From positions 1 to 38,726 of the forward strand of contig SXJP01000001.1 in NCBI GenBank assembly GCA_005779395.1: DNA of 38,726 bases, in the 5' to 3' direction. Position numbers and translations under genes: made by a program. The notes under the pieces are model-generated. The model saw only the letters and a program-made list of their open reading frames with translations. It ran no database searches and had not been told where the DNA came from. Positions 16,825 to 24,017 of the stretch are shown here, piece after piece. The DNA is from Actinomycetota bacterium. Its GTDB lineage: Bacteria; Actinomycetota; Acidimicrobiia; IMCC26256; PALSA-610. Position 1 is the first letter of the stretch. Every line of letters starts with the position of its first letter.

Positions 16825-17529
16825 TTAGCTTGTCGCCGGTATCTGGGGCCCGATATGGGTGCGCGGGAAGGATGCGCGCACCGCTGCCCACTTGTGGGTG
16901 TCTACTGGATTTACGGGCGGGCGAGTCGCCCCATCTTCGTCGCCGTAGCTGAGGGCCATGCAGTACGCGACCACCTCGTCGTAACGGTCCCACAGGACCG
17001 TATATTCAGGATCGAGTCGAGTTACTAAGCCGACACCGGATGGAGGAGCGAGGATTGTTTGTAGCGTTAGGTCTGGTCAGAACTCGCTTAAGGCGGCCGC
17101 TGGGCGCCAAGCATCGCCGGAACGGACTTCACGATCGGACCATTCGAGCGGTGGAGCGCAGTCATGAAACAAGATCACGCCGTTCTTGCCGCTGTTCCGT
17201 TCAGCGTTGCGGAAGTCGCGAAGAGAGAACTCGAATAAGTGGCGACCGTCGATAAAGGTCATGTCGGATGGCGAGCCAGCGGCACCGGCGACCGTGTGCT
17301 GATCGAAGAAGTCATCTGACGTCAGCTCATAGATACTCGTGTCAGGTAACAGGTCGACCTCGATGGTCGGGTTCGGGTCGATCCCGATGATTCTTGTGCC
17401 CGGTTCGGCGAGTATCGCAGAGTGTCCGTAGTGGACGCCGATCTCGCAGTAGACGTTCGGACGCAGATCTTCGTGGATCCGGCGCAGGACTTCTCGGTAG
17501 CCAAGTTGGACGCGACGGTCGTATTTCAT
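16825..17529 (-). pseudogene. Class I SAM methyltransferase (Methyltransf_24/cephalosporin-hydroxylase-like) with in-frame TGA
   Basis: From ATG 17529 the frame encodes YCEIGVHYGHSAILA (SAM motif I), RIIGIDPNP (motif II Asp) and MTFIDGRHLFEFSLRDF, then GVILFHDC. It stops at TGA 17077-17079 after residue 150 (ALSEF). Past the stop the same frame carries on convincingly (PDLTLQTILAPPSGVGLVTRL, LWDRYDEVVAY) to TAA at 16825-16827, 235 codons in all. Restoring the stop to CGA gives FRPDL, a common wording in this family, so a single C-to-T change is the simplest cause. A further frameshift near 16890 is possible, since another frame there ends in a basic RRIRRRLGL tail typical of such enzymes. The family methylates sugars or cell-wall glycolipids. 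The gene stands alone between the tRNA terminator and hup. Confidence 0.75.
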
Positions 17530-17946
17530 GGTCCGTGAGGCTACAGGCGGGTCCGCGCAACGACGTCGATTCAGTGCGAGCACAAGTAGATAGCAAAAGG
17601 GCGCGTGCCGTTGGGTTTGGCGGCGTCGATTGCTTAATGGAGGGCAAAATTGGCTTGAAACCTGCGATTCTTGATATTTCTCGAAAAATATTTTCGCCGC
17701 TGGCTTTTAGGTGGCTACGGCTGAATTCGTGTAGCGCGAGCCCAAATCTTGAGGCAAGTTATGACGTTAAATGCCATTTTCGCATCATTTACTGGACGGC
17801 GATTGGCGCCAAGCTTGTTAGGTGAAACGTCGGCGAACGACAGCGGCCGAGTCTCAAAGCCCTTATTCCTGCTTGAGGGTTCTTGACCTTCGACCTCCGA
17901 TCAGTTCTGATCTGTCGGACAAGAGTCAGACATAGGAGGTTGACCC
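17530..17946. other. Gene-free stretch upstream of hup
   Basis: No convincing gene is seen in these 417 bases. The part from about 17640 to 17830 is A+T-richer than its surroundings, and small open frames there match nothing I recognise. The last 70 bases carry the probable hup promoter, a palindrome and a strong ribosome-binding site. Confidence 0.6.
17883..17939 (+). promoter_or_regulatory. Probable hup promoter with palindrome and strong RBS
   Basis: TTGACC (17883-17888) is a good -35 box. TCTGAT, 17 bases further on, is a fair -10. A perfect palindrome, GATCAG-TT-CTGATC (17899-17912), overlaps the -10 and could be an operator. AGGAGG (17934-17939) lies seven bases before the ATG at 17947, an unusually strong ribosome-binding site for this window, fitting an abundant protein. 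Confidence 0.45.
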
Positions 17947-18225
17947 ATGAATAAGGGTGAGTTGGTCGAAGCAATGGCAACGTCAAGTGGCCTGTCCAAA
18001 GCGGATGCAGAAAGAGCGCTAAATGCGTTCATCGAATCTGTGCAATCCGCAGTGGCGAAGAACGACAAGGTGACCTTGCCAGGCTTCGGTGCTTTCTCGC
18101 AGACCTCACGCAGCGCACGAACCGGACGCAACCCGCGCACCGGCGAGCCAGTGCAGATTGCTGCATCGAAGTCGGCAAAGTTCAGCGTTGGTGCCAAGTT
18201 CAAAGCAGCGGCATCCGGCAAATAG
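17947..18225 (+). CDS. hup: HU-family nucleoid DNA-binding protein
   Basis: A complete 92-residue HU fold that binds and bends DNA non-specifically as a dimer. MNKGELVEAMA leads into the dimerisation helices. VTLPGFGAFSQTSRSARTGRNPRTGEPV is the beta-arm, with the Arg and Pro (NPRTG) that intercalate in the minor groove, and the C-terminal strand and helix follow (AASKSAKFSVGAKFKAA). Many actinobacterial HupB proteins carry a long Lys/Ala/Pro tail directly after this fold. Here the HU ends with TAG and the tail-like sequence is a separate gene 92 bases downstream. Confidence 0.95.
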   Translation: MNKGELVEAMATSSGLSKADAERALNAFIESVQSAVAKNDKVTLPGFGAFSQTSRSARTGRNPRTGEPVQIAASKSAKFSVGAKFKAAASGK

Positions 18226-18317
18226 ATCCCTACCCGGGTATGGGGGCGGCAAGGATGGCCGTGGGTTTCCCCGAAGGTAATAACTGACATCAAAGGACCC
18301 ATAGAAAGGTGGTATCC

Positions 18318-18503
18318 ATGCCTCCTGCAAAGAAGGTAGCTAAGAAGAAGCCAGCAGCTAAGAAGGCTCCGGCCAAGAAGGCTGCAGCTAAGAAGGCTCC
18401 GGCCAAGAAGGCTGCAGCTAAGAAGGCTCCGGCCAAGAAGGCTGCAGCTAAGAAGGCTCCGGCCAAGAAGGCAGCAGCTAAGAAGGCAGCAAAGAAGAAA
18501 TAG
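18318..18503 (+). CDS. Lys/Ala/Pro-repeat histone-H1-like protein
   Basis: A 61-residue, extremely basic protein made almost only of Lys, Ala and Pro. After MPPAKKVAKKKPAAKK it consists of about four copies of a ten-residue unit, APAKKAAAKK. It resembles the C-terminal tail of mycobacterial HupB and bacterial histone-H1-like (Hc1/AlgP-type) proteins, which bind and condense DNA. AAAGGTGG lies five bases upstream of ATG 18318; GTG at 18309 is a less likely start. It follows hup closely and is bounded by a terminator, so HU and tail protein are probably made from one message at independently tunable ratios. The repeat nature allows copy-number change by slippage. Confidence 0.85.
   Translation: MPPAKKVAKKKPAAKKAPAKKAAAKKAPAKKAAAKKAPAKKAAAKKAPAKKAAAKKAAKKK
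18370..18489 (+). repeat. 30-bp in-frame tandem repeat within the H1-like gene
   Basis: About four tandem copies of a 30-base unit encode A-P-A-K-K-A-A-A-K-K, starting with GCTCCGGCCAAGAAG. The copies are nearly identical at the DNA level, which implies recent duplication or slippage. Confidence 0.85.
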
Positions 18504-18527
18504 CCTTTGCCTTAACGCAACAGTCTC

Positions 18528-18560
18528 GAGCCCGGTCGCAAGGCCGGGCTCTTGTCGTTT
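18528..18560 (+). terminator. Rho-independent terminator after the H1-like gene
   Basis: GAGCCCGG (18528-18535) and CCGGGCTC (18544-18551) form a perfect 8-bp stem with an 8-base loop, followed by T-rich TTGTCGTTT. It lies 24 bases after the stop and also separates the convergent PIG-L gene. Confidence 0.8.
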
Positions 18561-18566
18561 AGGCGT

Positions 18567-19292
18567 CTAAAGGTCGGTCAGGCGCTTGAACGCTTCGCCA
18601 AACTCTGATCCGATACGAGCACCGGCCGAGCGACAAACGGCCTGTTGTGCTTCGAGGAACGACTGTCGTTCGGCAAGTGATTCGGCGTCGATATGCATCG
18701 TCGATTCCCATTGGCTCGCGTGGGCGAGCAACGCCTCGATCCGCGCAATTACGTGGCTACTTTCGACTACTTCGACATGATCGATTTCGTCTGGTTCGAA
18801 CAGCAGCACTGCACTTGGTCTATGCGGTGCAAGACCCTGCTCGGGGAAAAAGTGCGGATCGCGTGCAGCCACAATGGCTTCGATAGCTAGAAGTCCAGCA
18901 TGTCGATGATCAGGGTGGATCCGGTAACGCTTCCAAGGGTCATGGGCGAGAATCACATCAGGCCGCACTTCCCTTATGACGGCGCACACAGCGGCTCGCG
19001 TTGCGAGGTCACTCTCGAGTTCACCGTCGGTGCGACCTAGGAAACTCACACCTAGAACGCCAAGGCGCGCAGCGGCTGCATGTTGTTCCTCCTGGCGTGT
19101 ACGCACAAGTTCAGCGCTGTCGCGGTTTGCGTCCCATGTGCCTTTGGATCCGTCGGTGAGCACAAGCATGTGAGCTACTGACCCGAGTTCTGCCCACTTT
19201 GCTAACGACGCTCCACAACCGAATTCAATATCGTCCGGATGCGCCCCGATGGCGAGCACTTGTGTTGGAATCTCGAGCGGCAATTCATTCAT
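18567..19292 (-). CDS. PIG-L/LmbE-family zinc deacetylase
   Basis: A 241-residue zinc-dependent de-N-acetylase. The metal site reads AHPDD (17-21, with His18 and Asp21 as ligands and Asp20 as base) and HPDHR (126-130, His129 as third ligand). Family members deacetylate GlcNAc-inositol (mycothiol MshB), mycothiol conjugates (Mca), GlcNAc-PI or antibiotics. This one has no MshB-specific feature that I can identify, so the substrate is open. Its ATG overlaps the stop of cofC by four bases, so the two are translationally coupled. The coupling to an F420-synthesis gene may only reflect a shared promoter. Confidence 0.9.
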   Translation of the reverse strand: MNELPLEIPTQVLAIGAHPDDIEFGCGASLAKWAELGSVAHMLVLTDGSKGTWDANRDSAELVRTRQEEQHAAAARLGVLGVSFLGRTDGELESDLATRAAVCAVIREVRPDVILAHDPWKRYRIHPDHRHAGLLAIEAIVAARDPHFFPEQGLAPHRPSAVLLFEPDEIDHVEVVESSHVIARIEALLAHASQWESTMHIDAESLAERQSFLEAQQAVCRSAGARIGSEFGEAFKRLTDL

Positions 19293-19897
19293 GACGACTG
19301 CTCCTTCGCCAGCATCGCAACGAGGTCTTCTGGCAGGTCGATATCGAAACCGAGAGAGTCGTCGAGTAGTACCTCGAAGTGGAGGCCGGCATCTAAAGCA
19401 TTCTTGCGATGCCTAGCGAATGAACCAGGACCGTATGAGAACTCGAATTCTGCACCGGTCGGGACGGAGATAGCCGGCGTGCCATCGCGTCGTTGATCGG
19501 CTACCGCGACGACTGTGCCCGGATCGCGACAAGTTGCGATCGCTTCGATTCCGACGATGTGCGCGAGATCGGCGTGCAGAATCACGACCCGGTCGGCTCC
19601 ACGACGCCGTGCAAATTCGCGACCGGCATCAGCCGCTGCGTTGAGCGAACCCGGGTCGGCCACTATCGCCGATCCGAACTGTGTTGCGAAGCGCTCGACA
19701 TCCGGATCGCTCGTAACGACGATCGTGGGGTAACTCGAGCAGACGCTGAGAACCCTGCTGGCAAGTCGCTCTACTAGCAACTCCCGTTCGGCTTCATTGA
19801 GCACAGTTGCGAGGCGGTGTTTTGACCCACTGAAAGATCGGATTGGTACTACCACCTCGCAACGAAATTGGGAGGCGTCTTGGGTGCGAGAGGACAT
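19289..19897 (-). CDS. cofC: 2-phospho-L-lactate/phosphoenolpyruvate guanylyltransferase (F420 synthesis)
   Basis: The 202-residue nucleotidyltransferase activates 2-phospholactate or PEP with GTP, the entry to the F420 side chain (CofC in archaea, FbiD in mycobacteria). Seen: VVVPIRSFSGSKHRLA (the P-x-K/R-x2-x3-KxRL signature at about 13-30), VVTSDPDV, VILHADLAHIVG (metal-binding Asp) and FSYGPGSFARHRKNA, the conserved C-terminal part. Length is normal for the family. ATG 19897 is where similarity begins; an in-frame ATG 34 codons upstream would overlap gpsA on the opposite strand. Its presence supports the F420 reading of the LLM enzymes. Confidence 0.9.
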   Translation of the reverse strand: MSSRTQDASQFRCEVVVPIRSFSGSKHRLATVLNEAERELLVERLASRVLSVCSSYPTIVVTSDPDVERFATQFGSAIVADPGSLNAAADAGREFARRRGADRVVILHADLAHIVGIEAIATCRDPGTVVAVADQRRDGTPAISVPTGAEFEFSYGPGSFARHRKNALDAGLHFEVLLDDSLGFDIDLPEDLVAMLAKEQSS

Positions 19898-19935
19898 GAG
19901 GTGCGTAGGATACCGACAGTGAAACGGGCTGCCGC

Positions 19936-20955
19936 ATGAGCCAAGTTGCGGTGATCGGTGCAGGTTCGTGGGGGACAACGGCTGCTGCGATCCTTGCAAC
20001 TAACGCAGACACGATTCTCTGGGCGCGATCAGCGGACGTAGTCCGTGAGATCGACACAACTCACTTGAATTCGCGCTATCTACCTGGCATCCCATTGGTG
20101 GCGTCGTTGCAGGCGACCTCATCACTCGTTGAAGCGGTGGCTGACGCAGATCTAGTTGTTCTGGCCGTGCCTTCTCACGGCATGCGAGAGGTGCTTAGCG
20201 AGGCGACGAATGCCATCAAGGAAGATGCGGCACTGCTAAGCCTTAGTAAAGGGGTCGAGCAAACGACTCTGTTGCGGATGACAGAAGTGATTGCCGAAGT
20301 CATCCCTGGCCATGATCGATCTCGTATCGGCGTGTTGACAGGTCCAAACCTCGCGCACGAGGTTGCCGCAGGTCAGCCAACTGCGAGCGTCGTCGCGTTT
20401 GCTCACATCGCCACCGCACAGCGTGCGCAGACCTCGTTCACGACCCCAACATTTCGGGTTTACACGAACGCAGATGTGGTCGGCTGCGAAATTGCTGGAG
20501 CATTGAAGAACGTAATTGCTATCGCGGTAGGTATGGCCCACGGCCTCGGCTATGGCGATAACGCGAAGGCCGCGCTAATCACTCGTGGTCTCGCTGAACT
20601 CTCGAGACTCGGCGCAGCACTAGGCGGCGACCCTCAGACATTTGCTGGGCTAGCCGGGATGGGTGACCTGATTGCAACGTGCTCGAGCCCACAGAGCAGG
20701 AACAGGTCTGTCGGAGTCGCGCTAGGCCAAGGACGCGCTATTGGTGACATCATCGCTGAGATGAACATGGTCGCAGAAGGCGTAAAGACAACCGGAGCTG
20801 TCTTGGCACTTGCTGCTCGTCACGGTATCGAAATGCCTGTCGCTGGGGTGGTAGGTCGTGTCTTGAATGAAGGTGCCAAGCCCGCCAACCTCGTCGCAGA
20901 CCTGATGGGCCGCGCGCCGAAGTCAGAGAACGTTGGCTCTACCCAACATGAGTGA
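19936..20955 (+). CDS. gpsA: Glycerol-3-phosphate dehydrogenase [NAD(P)+]
   Basis: A 339-residue cytosolic enzyme reducing dihydroxyacetone phosphate to sn-glycerol-3-phosphate for phospholipid synthesis. It has the Rossmann motif VIGAGSWGTT (6-15), SLSKGVE with the family Lys, GPNLAHEV, and the catalytic-lysine helix GALKNVIAIAVGM followed by GYGDNAKAALITRGLAE. AGMGDLIATCSSPQSRNR is the substrate-binding segment. The divergent cofC gene starts 38 bases away, so the two share a promoter region. The next gene begins eight bases inside its 3' end. Confidence 0.97.
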   Translation: MSQVAVIGAGSWGTTAAAILATNADTILWARSADVVREIDTTHLNSRYLPGIPLVASLQATSSLVEAVADADLVVLAVPSHGMREVLSEATNAIKEDAALLSLSKGVEQTTLLRMTEVIAEVIPGHDRSRIGVLTGPNLAHEVAAGQPTASVVAFAHIATAQRAQTSFTTPTFRVYTNADVVGCEIAGALKNVIAIAVGMAHGLGYGDNAKAALITRGLAELSRLGAALGGDPQTFAGLAGMGDLIATCSSPQSRNRSVGVALGQGRAIGDIIAEMNMVAEGVKTTGAVLALAARHGIEMPVAGVVGRVLNEGAKPANLVADLMGRAPKSENVGSTQHE

Positions 20956-22129
20956 CATGGCCAGGGGAGTTCCCGTCGGAGTGCTAGGTAGCAGGTCGCC
21001 AGACGCGGTCGACCAGTTCGGAAACCTGTTGACTAGTAGAGGACAGCGCATCGAATGGCGCGTGATAGCCGAAGATCGGTTCCACGATCCTACTTATTCG
21101 ACGACGCTTCGCCGGTTGCCATCAGACGGGGTGGTCGTCGAAACAGCGATGCGCATTGCTAGTGGCGACATCATCGAGCGGATATACGCATCCAAAGATC
21201 ACACGATCATTGAGTTCGAAAACGCCACGCCTGCCGCGTGCGCGGTTGCGGTCATTGTCGACGGCGACATAAGAATCGTGGTGGCAGATCGAGCGCCGAT
21301 GCAGTGGTGCGCTGGCGCAGACGTTGCCACCGTCAGTTCACGACTATCGGGTAACGAAACGAGTGCGCCGCCAGTGTTATCGGGAAGCGAACTTGTTGGC
21401 CTCGTGTGGCCTGTAGCGCACCGTACAACGCTGAGGATCGCGATCGGGCCTAGTGGTGTAGTCGTTGCAGATCTACCAGCGGCAGAGGACGTGCTTCGGG
21501 GCTGGGTTCCACACCTGCGGCGCGGCCTAACGGTCGATATAGACGATCGCGTCGTACAGAATGCGATCGACGCAGCCCGCGTGGGCGCATTAGTAGCAGC
21601 GCCTGGTGTCGACCTGGCAACGGCGCGCGCCCTCGAAGACTGGGGTTTTGATGCCGAAGCCGCTGCCGCATGGGAGAAACTCGGGTACCTAGATCGACGT
21701 CGCCTCAGACGTAGCAGGGATTCCGGTGCGAATGTTTGGGAGACGTTGACCGCAGCTCTCGAAATAAACGACGGAATTGGATTATTGAACGCAGCCCACG
21801 ATGTCGCGATACGCGACAGTGGCAGCTCAGTAGATCTGTTCCCTCATTTTCCGGCCGCATGGTTAGGGCTAGGGATAGCGCTAAACAATGTCCCGCTAAG
21901 GCGAGGCTCGATGTCCGTAGTTCTCAGGTGGCACGGCAATAGACCGGCACTGCTCTGGGAATGCGAAGGTGACTTCGCCATTACAGCGTCGAAACTCAGT
22001 CCCGAATTCTGCAGCGATGCGAAATCAGGTGAGGTTCTGCTGCCTGAACCAGTAGCAGAACTATTTTCATATGGCGCTGAGCACTCGGTTACTGACGTCG
22101 CAGTCGCGCCTCCGGGCAGTTTCTCTTGA
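20948..22129 (+). CDS. Unknown 393-residue protein, possible glycosidase-like C-terminus
   Basis: I cannot name this protein. It is soluble, with no signal peptide. The N-terminal ~190 residues are rich in beta strand (ending HRTTLRIAIGPSGVVV). The middle (about 195-270) is helical, with alternating Ala/Arg and Asp. The C-terminal part (DLFPHFPAAWLGLGIALNNVPLRRGSMSVVLRWHGNRPALLWE, read in pieces) recalls the end of (alpha/alpha)6 glycosidases, where a P-x-x-W and a short beta cap follow the barrel; that is weak inference. ATG 20948 overlaps gpsA by eight bases, implying coupling. It may act on a polysaccharide or polar-lipid sugar, but no catalytic acid pair can be pointed to. Confidence 0.7.
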   Translation: MSDMARGVPVGVLGSRSPDAVDQFGNLLTSRGQRIEWRVIAEDRFHDPTYSTTLRRLPSDGVVVETAMRIASGDIIERIYASKDHTIIEFENATPAACAVAVIVDGDIRIVVADRAPMQWCAGADVATVSSRLSGNETSAPPVLSGSELVGLVWPVAHRTTLRIAIGPSGVVVADLPAAEDVLRGWVPHLRRGLTVDIDDRVVQNAIDAARVGALVAAPGVDLATARALEDWGFDAEAAAAWEKLGYLDRRRLRRSRDSGANVWETLTAALEINDGIGLLNAAHDVAIRDSGSSVDLFPHFPAAWLGLGIALNNVPLRRGSMSVVLRWHGNRPALLWECEGDFAITASKLSPEFCSDAKSGEVLLPEPVAELFSYGAEHSVTDVAVAPPGSFS

Positions 22130-22178
22130 CCCAATGGACTAGCGCGACACACTCCTGAAACATTGCGTGTTCTTAGCG

Positions 22179-22194
22179 TTAACCGAGAGGGAAC
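22179..22194 (+). promoter_or_regulatory. Possible GlnR-like box upstream of amt
   Basis: TTAAC-N6-GGAAC resembles the actinobacterial GlnR consensus GTNAC-N6-GAAAC with two mismatches. It lies about 150 bases before the amt start, in a 210-base leader. Placement and amt context fit nitrogen control, but the match is weak and there is only one box. Confidence 0.25.
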
Positions 22195-22339
22195 AAACCC
22201 GAAAACTTTGACTCGTACGGTGAGTGAATCTTGCAAGGGAACGCAGCGGCAGAGTTCGTAGTTCTCCCTCACGGATGCGCGACAAAGACGTCGTGGCAAC
22301 ATCGCCCGATAGTCCGTTTCGAATCCCGGAGGTGACACT

Positions 22340-23896
22340 GTGCGAATACGCACAGCACTATTCAAGAAAGCTGCAGTAATTGCTGGCTTAGCTACTGCGG
22401 CAACTTTGGTTTTACCAGCGTCTGATGCTTCAGCACAGGCCGCAGAACCGATCTACGACGGGACTTACATCCCACTCAATTCTGATATTGGAATCAGCAT
22501 GAACATCATGTTCGTTCTGATAGGCGCCATCCTGGTGATCTTCATGCAGGCCGGCTTCGCGCTTGTCGAGACAGGTATGTGTCGTAAGAAGCACGCAGCG
22601 CATGTTGTCTCGACCAACTTCGCGATCTTCGGTCTCGGGTTTGTCGGTTTCGCGCTGGTCGGATTCTCACTCATGTTTGGAGGGTTCAGCTACGCCGGTT
22701 ACTTCGGTCTTGACGAAGCGCTAGGGACCAGCAAACTCGCTCTCGGTGACTGGACGTTTGCTTACTGGAGCGGCTGGAACTGGATGACCGACATGGACCC
22801 AGCGCGGCTTGCGCCCGTTGCGGCGTTCTTTTTGTACATGGTCGCGTTCATGGACACGACCGCGACGATTCCAACCGGAGCGATGGCAGAACGTTGGAAG
22901 TGGAAGGCCTTCATCGGTTGGGGTTTGTTCTGCGGCGCGCTCTACTACCCACTGTTCGGTGCATGGACATGGGGCGGCGGCTGGTTGAACCAGCTTGGCA
23001 ACAACCTTGAGCTCGGTTTCGGATATGTCGACTTCGCAGGCTCCGGGGTCGTTCACGCAATGGGTGGAATCGCATCGCTTGCGGGCGCGATCGTGCTTGG
23101 TGCACGCATCGGTAAGTACGACAAGTCAGGCAAGCCCCGCTCGATGCCCGGCCACAGCCTTCCGATGGCAATGCTTGGCACGTTCATCTTGTTGTTCGGA
23201 TGGTTCGGCTTCAACGCAATGTCAACATTCGCGGCAACCGATGTGCGCTTCGCTGTCGCTGCGGTGAACACTGGAATAGCCGGTGCATTTGGTGCAACTG
23301 CGGGCATGTTTTACATCATGAAGCGTCAAGGCTTTGAGAAGCCTGACCCTGGCATGATGATCAACGGAATGCTCGCTGGCCTAGTAGCGATCACAGCACC
23401 CGCAGCGTTCGTTGAACCGTGGGCAGCAATGGTGATTGGCATTATCGCTCCGATACTCGTCATCGAGTCGATCATTTTCATTGAGTCCAAAGGCATTGAC
23501 GACCCTGTCGGCGCAATTTCGGTACACGGTGTCGGCGGAATCTTCGGTGTCTTGTCGGTAGGGATCTTCTCTAGCGGGCAGTACGGAGCTGGCTGGAACC
23601 TGACGACTAAGGGCGACGCGGCTTCTGCCACCGGCGTCACCGGAATCCTGTACGACTTCAGCCTTGGGGCAAAGCAGTTGGCTGCCCAGTCCATTGGTTC
23701 ACTCACGATCATCTTCGTGATGGGTGGGCTTGCTTATGGGTTCTTCAAGATTCAGAACAAGGTAATGAAGGGCGGGATCCGTCCACCAGAAGCAGAAGAA
23801 CTAGCTGGTCTCGACATGATGGAAATGGGTGTAGTCGCCTATCCAGAAGACGAAGAGATCCTTGCGTTTAGAGAAGACGAACTGGTCTCGCCTTAG
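22340..23896 (+). CDS. amt: Ammonium transporter of the Amt family
   Basis: A 518-residue membrane channel taking up ammonium. A cleavable signal peptide (about 1-33, ending ASA) precedes 11 helices, as in actinobacterial and E. coli AmtB. The twin-His pore pair is visible: His239 in DFAGSGVVHAMGG and His396 in AISVHGVGG. The aromatic gate region and FAL-VETGMCRKKH (about 73-85) are conserved. The cytoplasmic tail is about 35 residues and acidic. The GTG start at 22340 has GGAGGTGA at close distance. In many actinobacteria amt is followed by glnK and glnD. Here the next gene encodes an antiporter fused to a GlnD-like regulatory module, and no PII gene is present. Confidence 0.96.
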   Translation: MRIRTALFKKAAVIAGLATAATLVLPASDASAQAAEPIYDGTYIPLNSDIGISMNIMFVLIGAILVIFMQAGFALVETGMCRKKHAAHVVSTNFAIFGLGFVGFALVGFSLMFGGFSYAGYFGLDEALGTSKLALGDWTFAYWSGWNWMTDMDPARLAPVAAFFLYMVAFMDTTATIPTGAMAERWKWKAFIGWGLFCGALYYPLFGAWTWGGGWLNQLGNNLELGFGYVDFAGSGVVHAMGGIASLAGAIVLGARIGKYDKSGKPRSMPGHSLPMAMLGTFILLFGWFGFNAMSTFAATDVRFAVAAVNTGIAGAFGATAGMFYIMKRQGFEKPDPGMMINGMLAGLVAITAPAAFVEPWAAMVIGIIAPILVIESIIFIESKGIDDPVGAISVHGVGGIFGVLSVGIFSSGQYGAGWNLTTKGDAASATGVTGILYDFSLGAKQLAAQSIGSLTIIFVMGGLAYGFFKIQNKVMKGGIRPPEAEELAGLDMMEMGVVAYPEDEEILAFREDELVSP

Positions 23897-23952
23897 TTGC
23901 ACACCCCTGCATTTCAATACGTGACCAAAGTTTTTTAGAGACGCTAGGCACA

Positions 23953-23982
23953 GGGTCCGGTCGGAACTCATCGACCGGACCC
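23953..23982 (+). terminator. Terminator after amt
   Basis: A perfect 11-bp stem (GGGTCCGGTCG/CGACCGGACCC) with an 8-base loop, 56 bases after the amt stop, followed by TTCGCCGTT. It should end most amt transcripts before the antiporter gene, so the two may be read separately or by read-through. Confidence 0.75.
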
Positions 23983-24017
23983 TTCGCCGTTACTAGATTT
24001 TCTGGCAGGGGTGGAAT

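Noticed and set aside
16724..16993. A separate minus-strand gene of 89 codons with a basic RRIRRRLGL end
   Set aside because: It overlaps the methyltransferase remnant in another frame. At most its end is the original C-terminus of that gene after a frameshift, so it is not called as its own gene.
5619..17529. Stop-codon reassignment (TAA=Gln, TGA=Arg) as the explanation for interrupted genes
   Set aside because: TAA, TGA and TAG all end well-defined conserved genes in this window at the expected family lengths, so a global recoding does not fit.
17394..17825. A plus-strand frame of 143 codons upstream of hup
   Set aside because: Its first half is antisense to the methyltransferase motifs and its second half is A+T-rich sequence with no family-like pattern.
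18340..18495. CRISPR-like direct repeats
   Set aside because: The repeats are contiguous, in frame and encode a Lys/Ala/Pro protein; there are no spacers.
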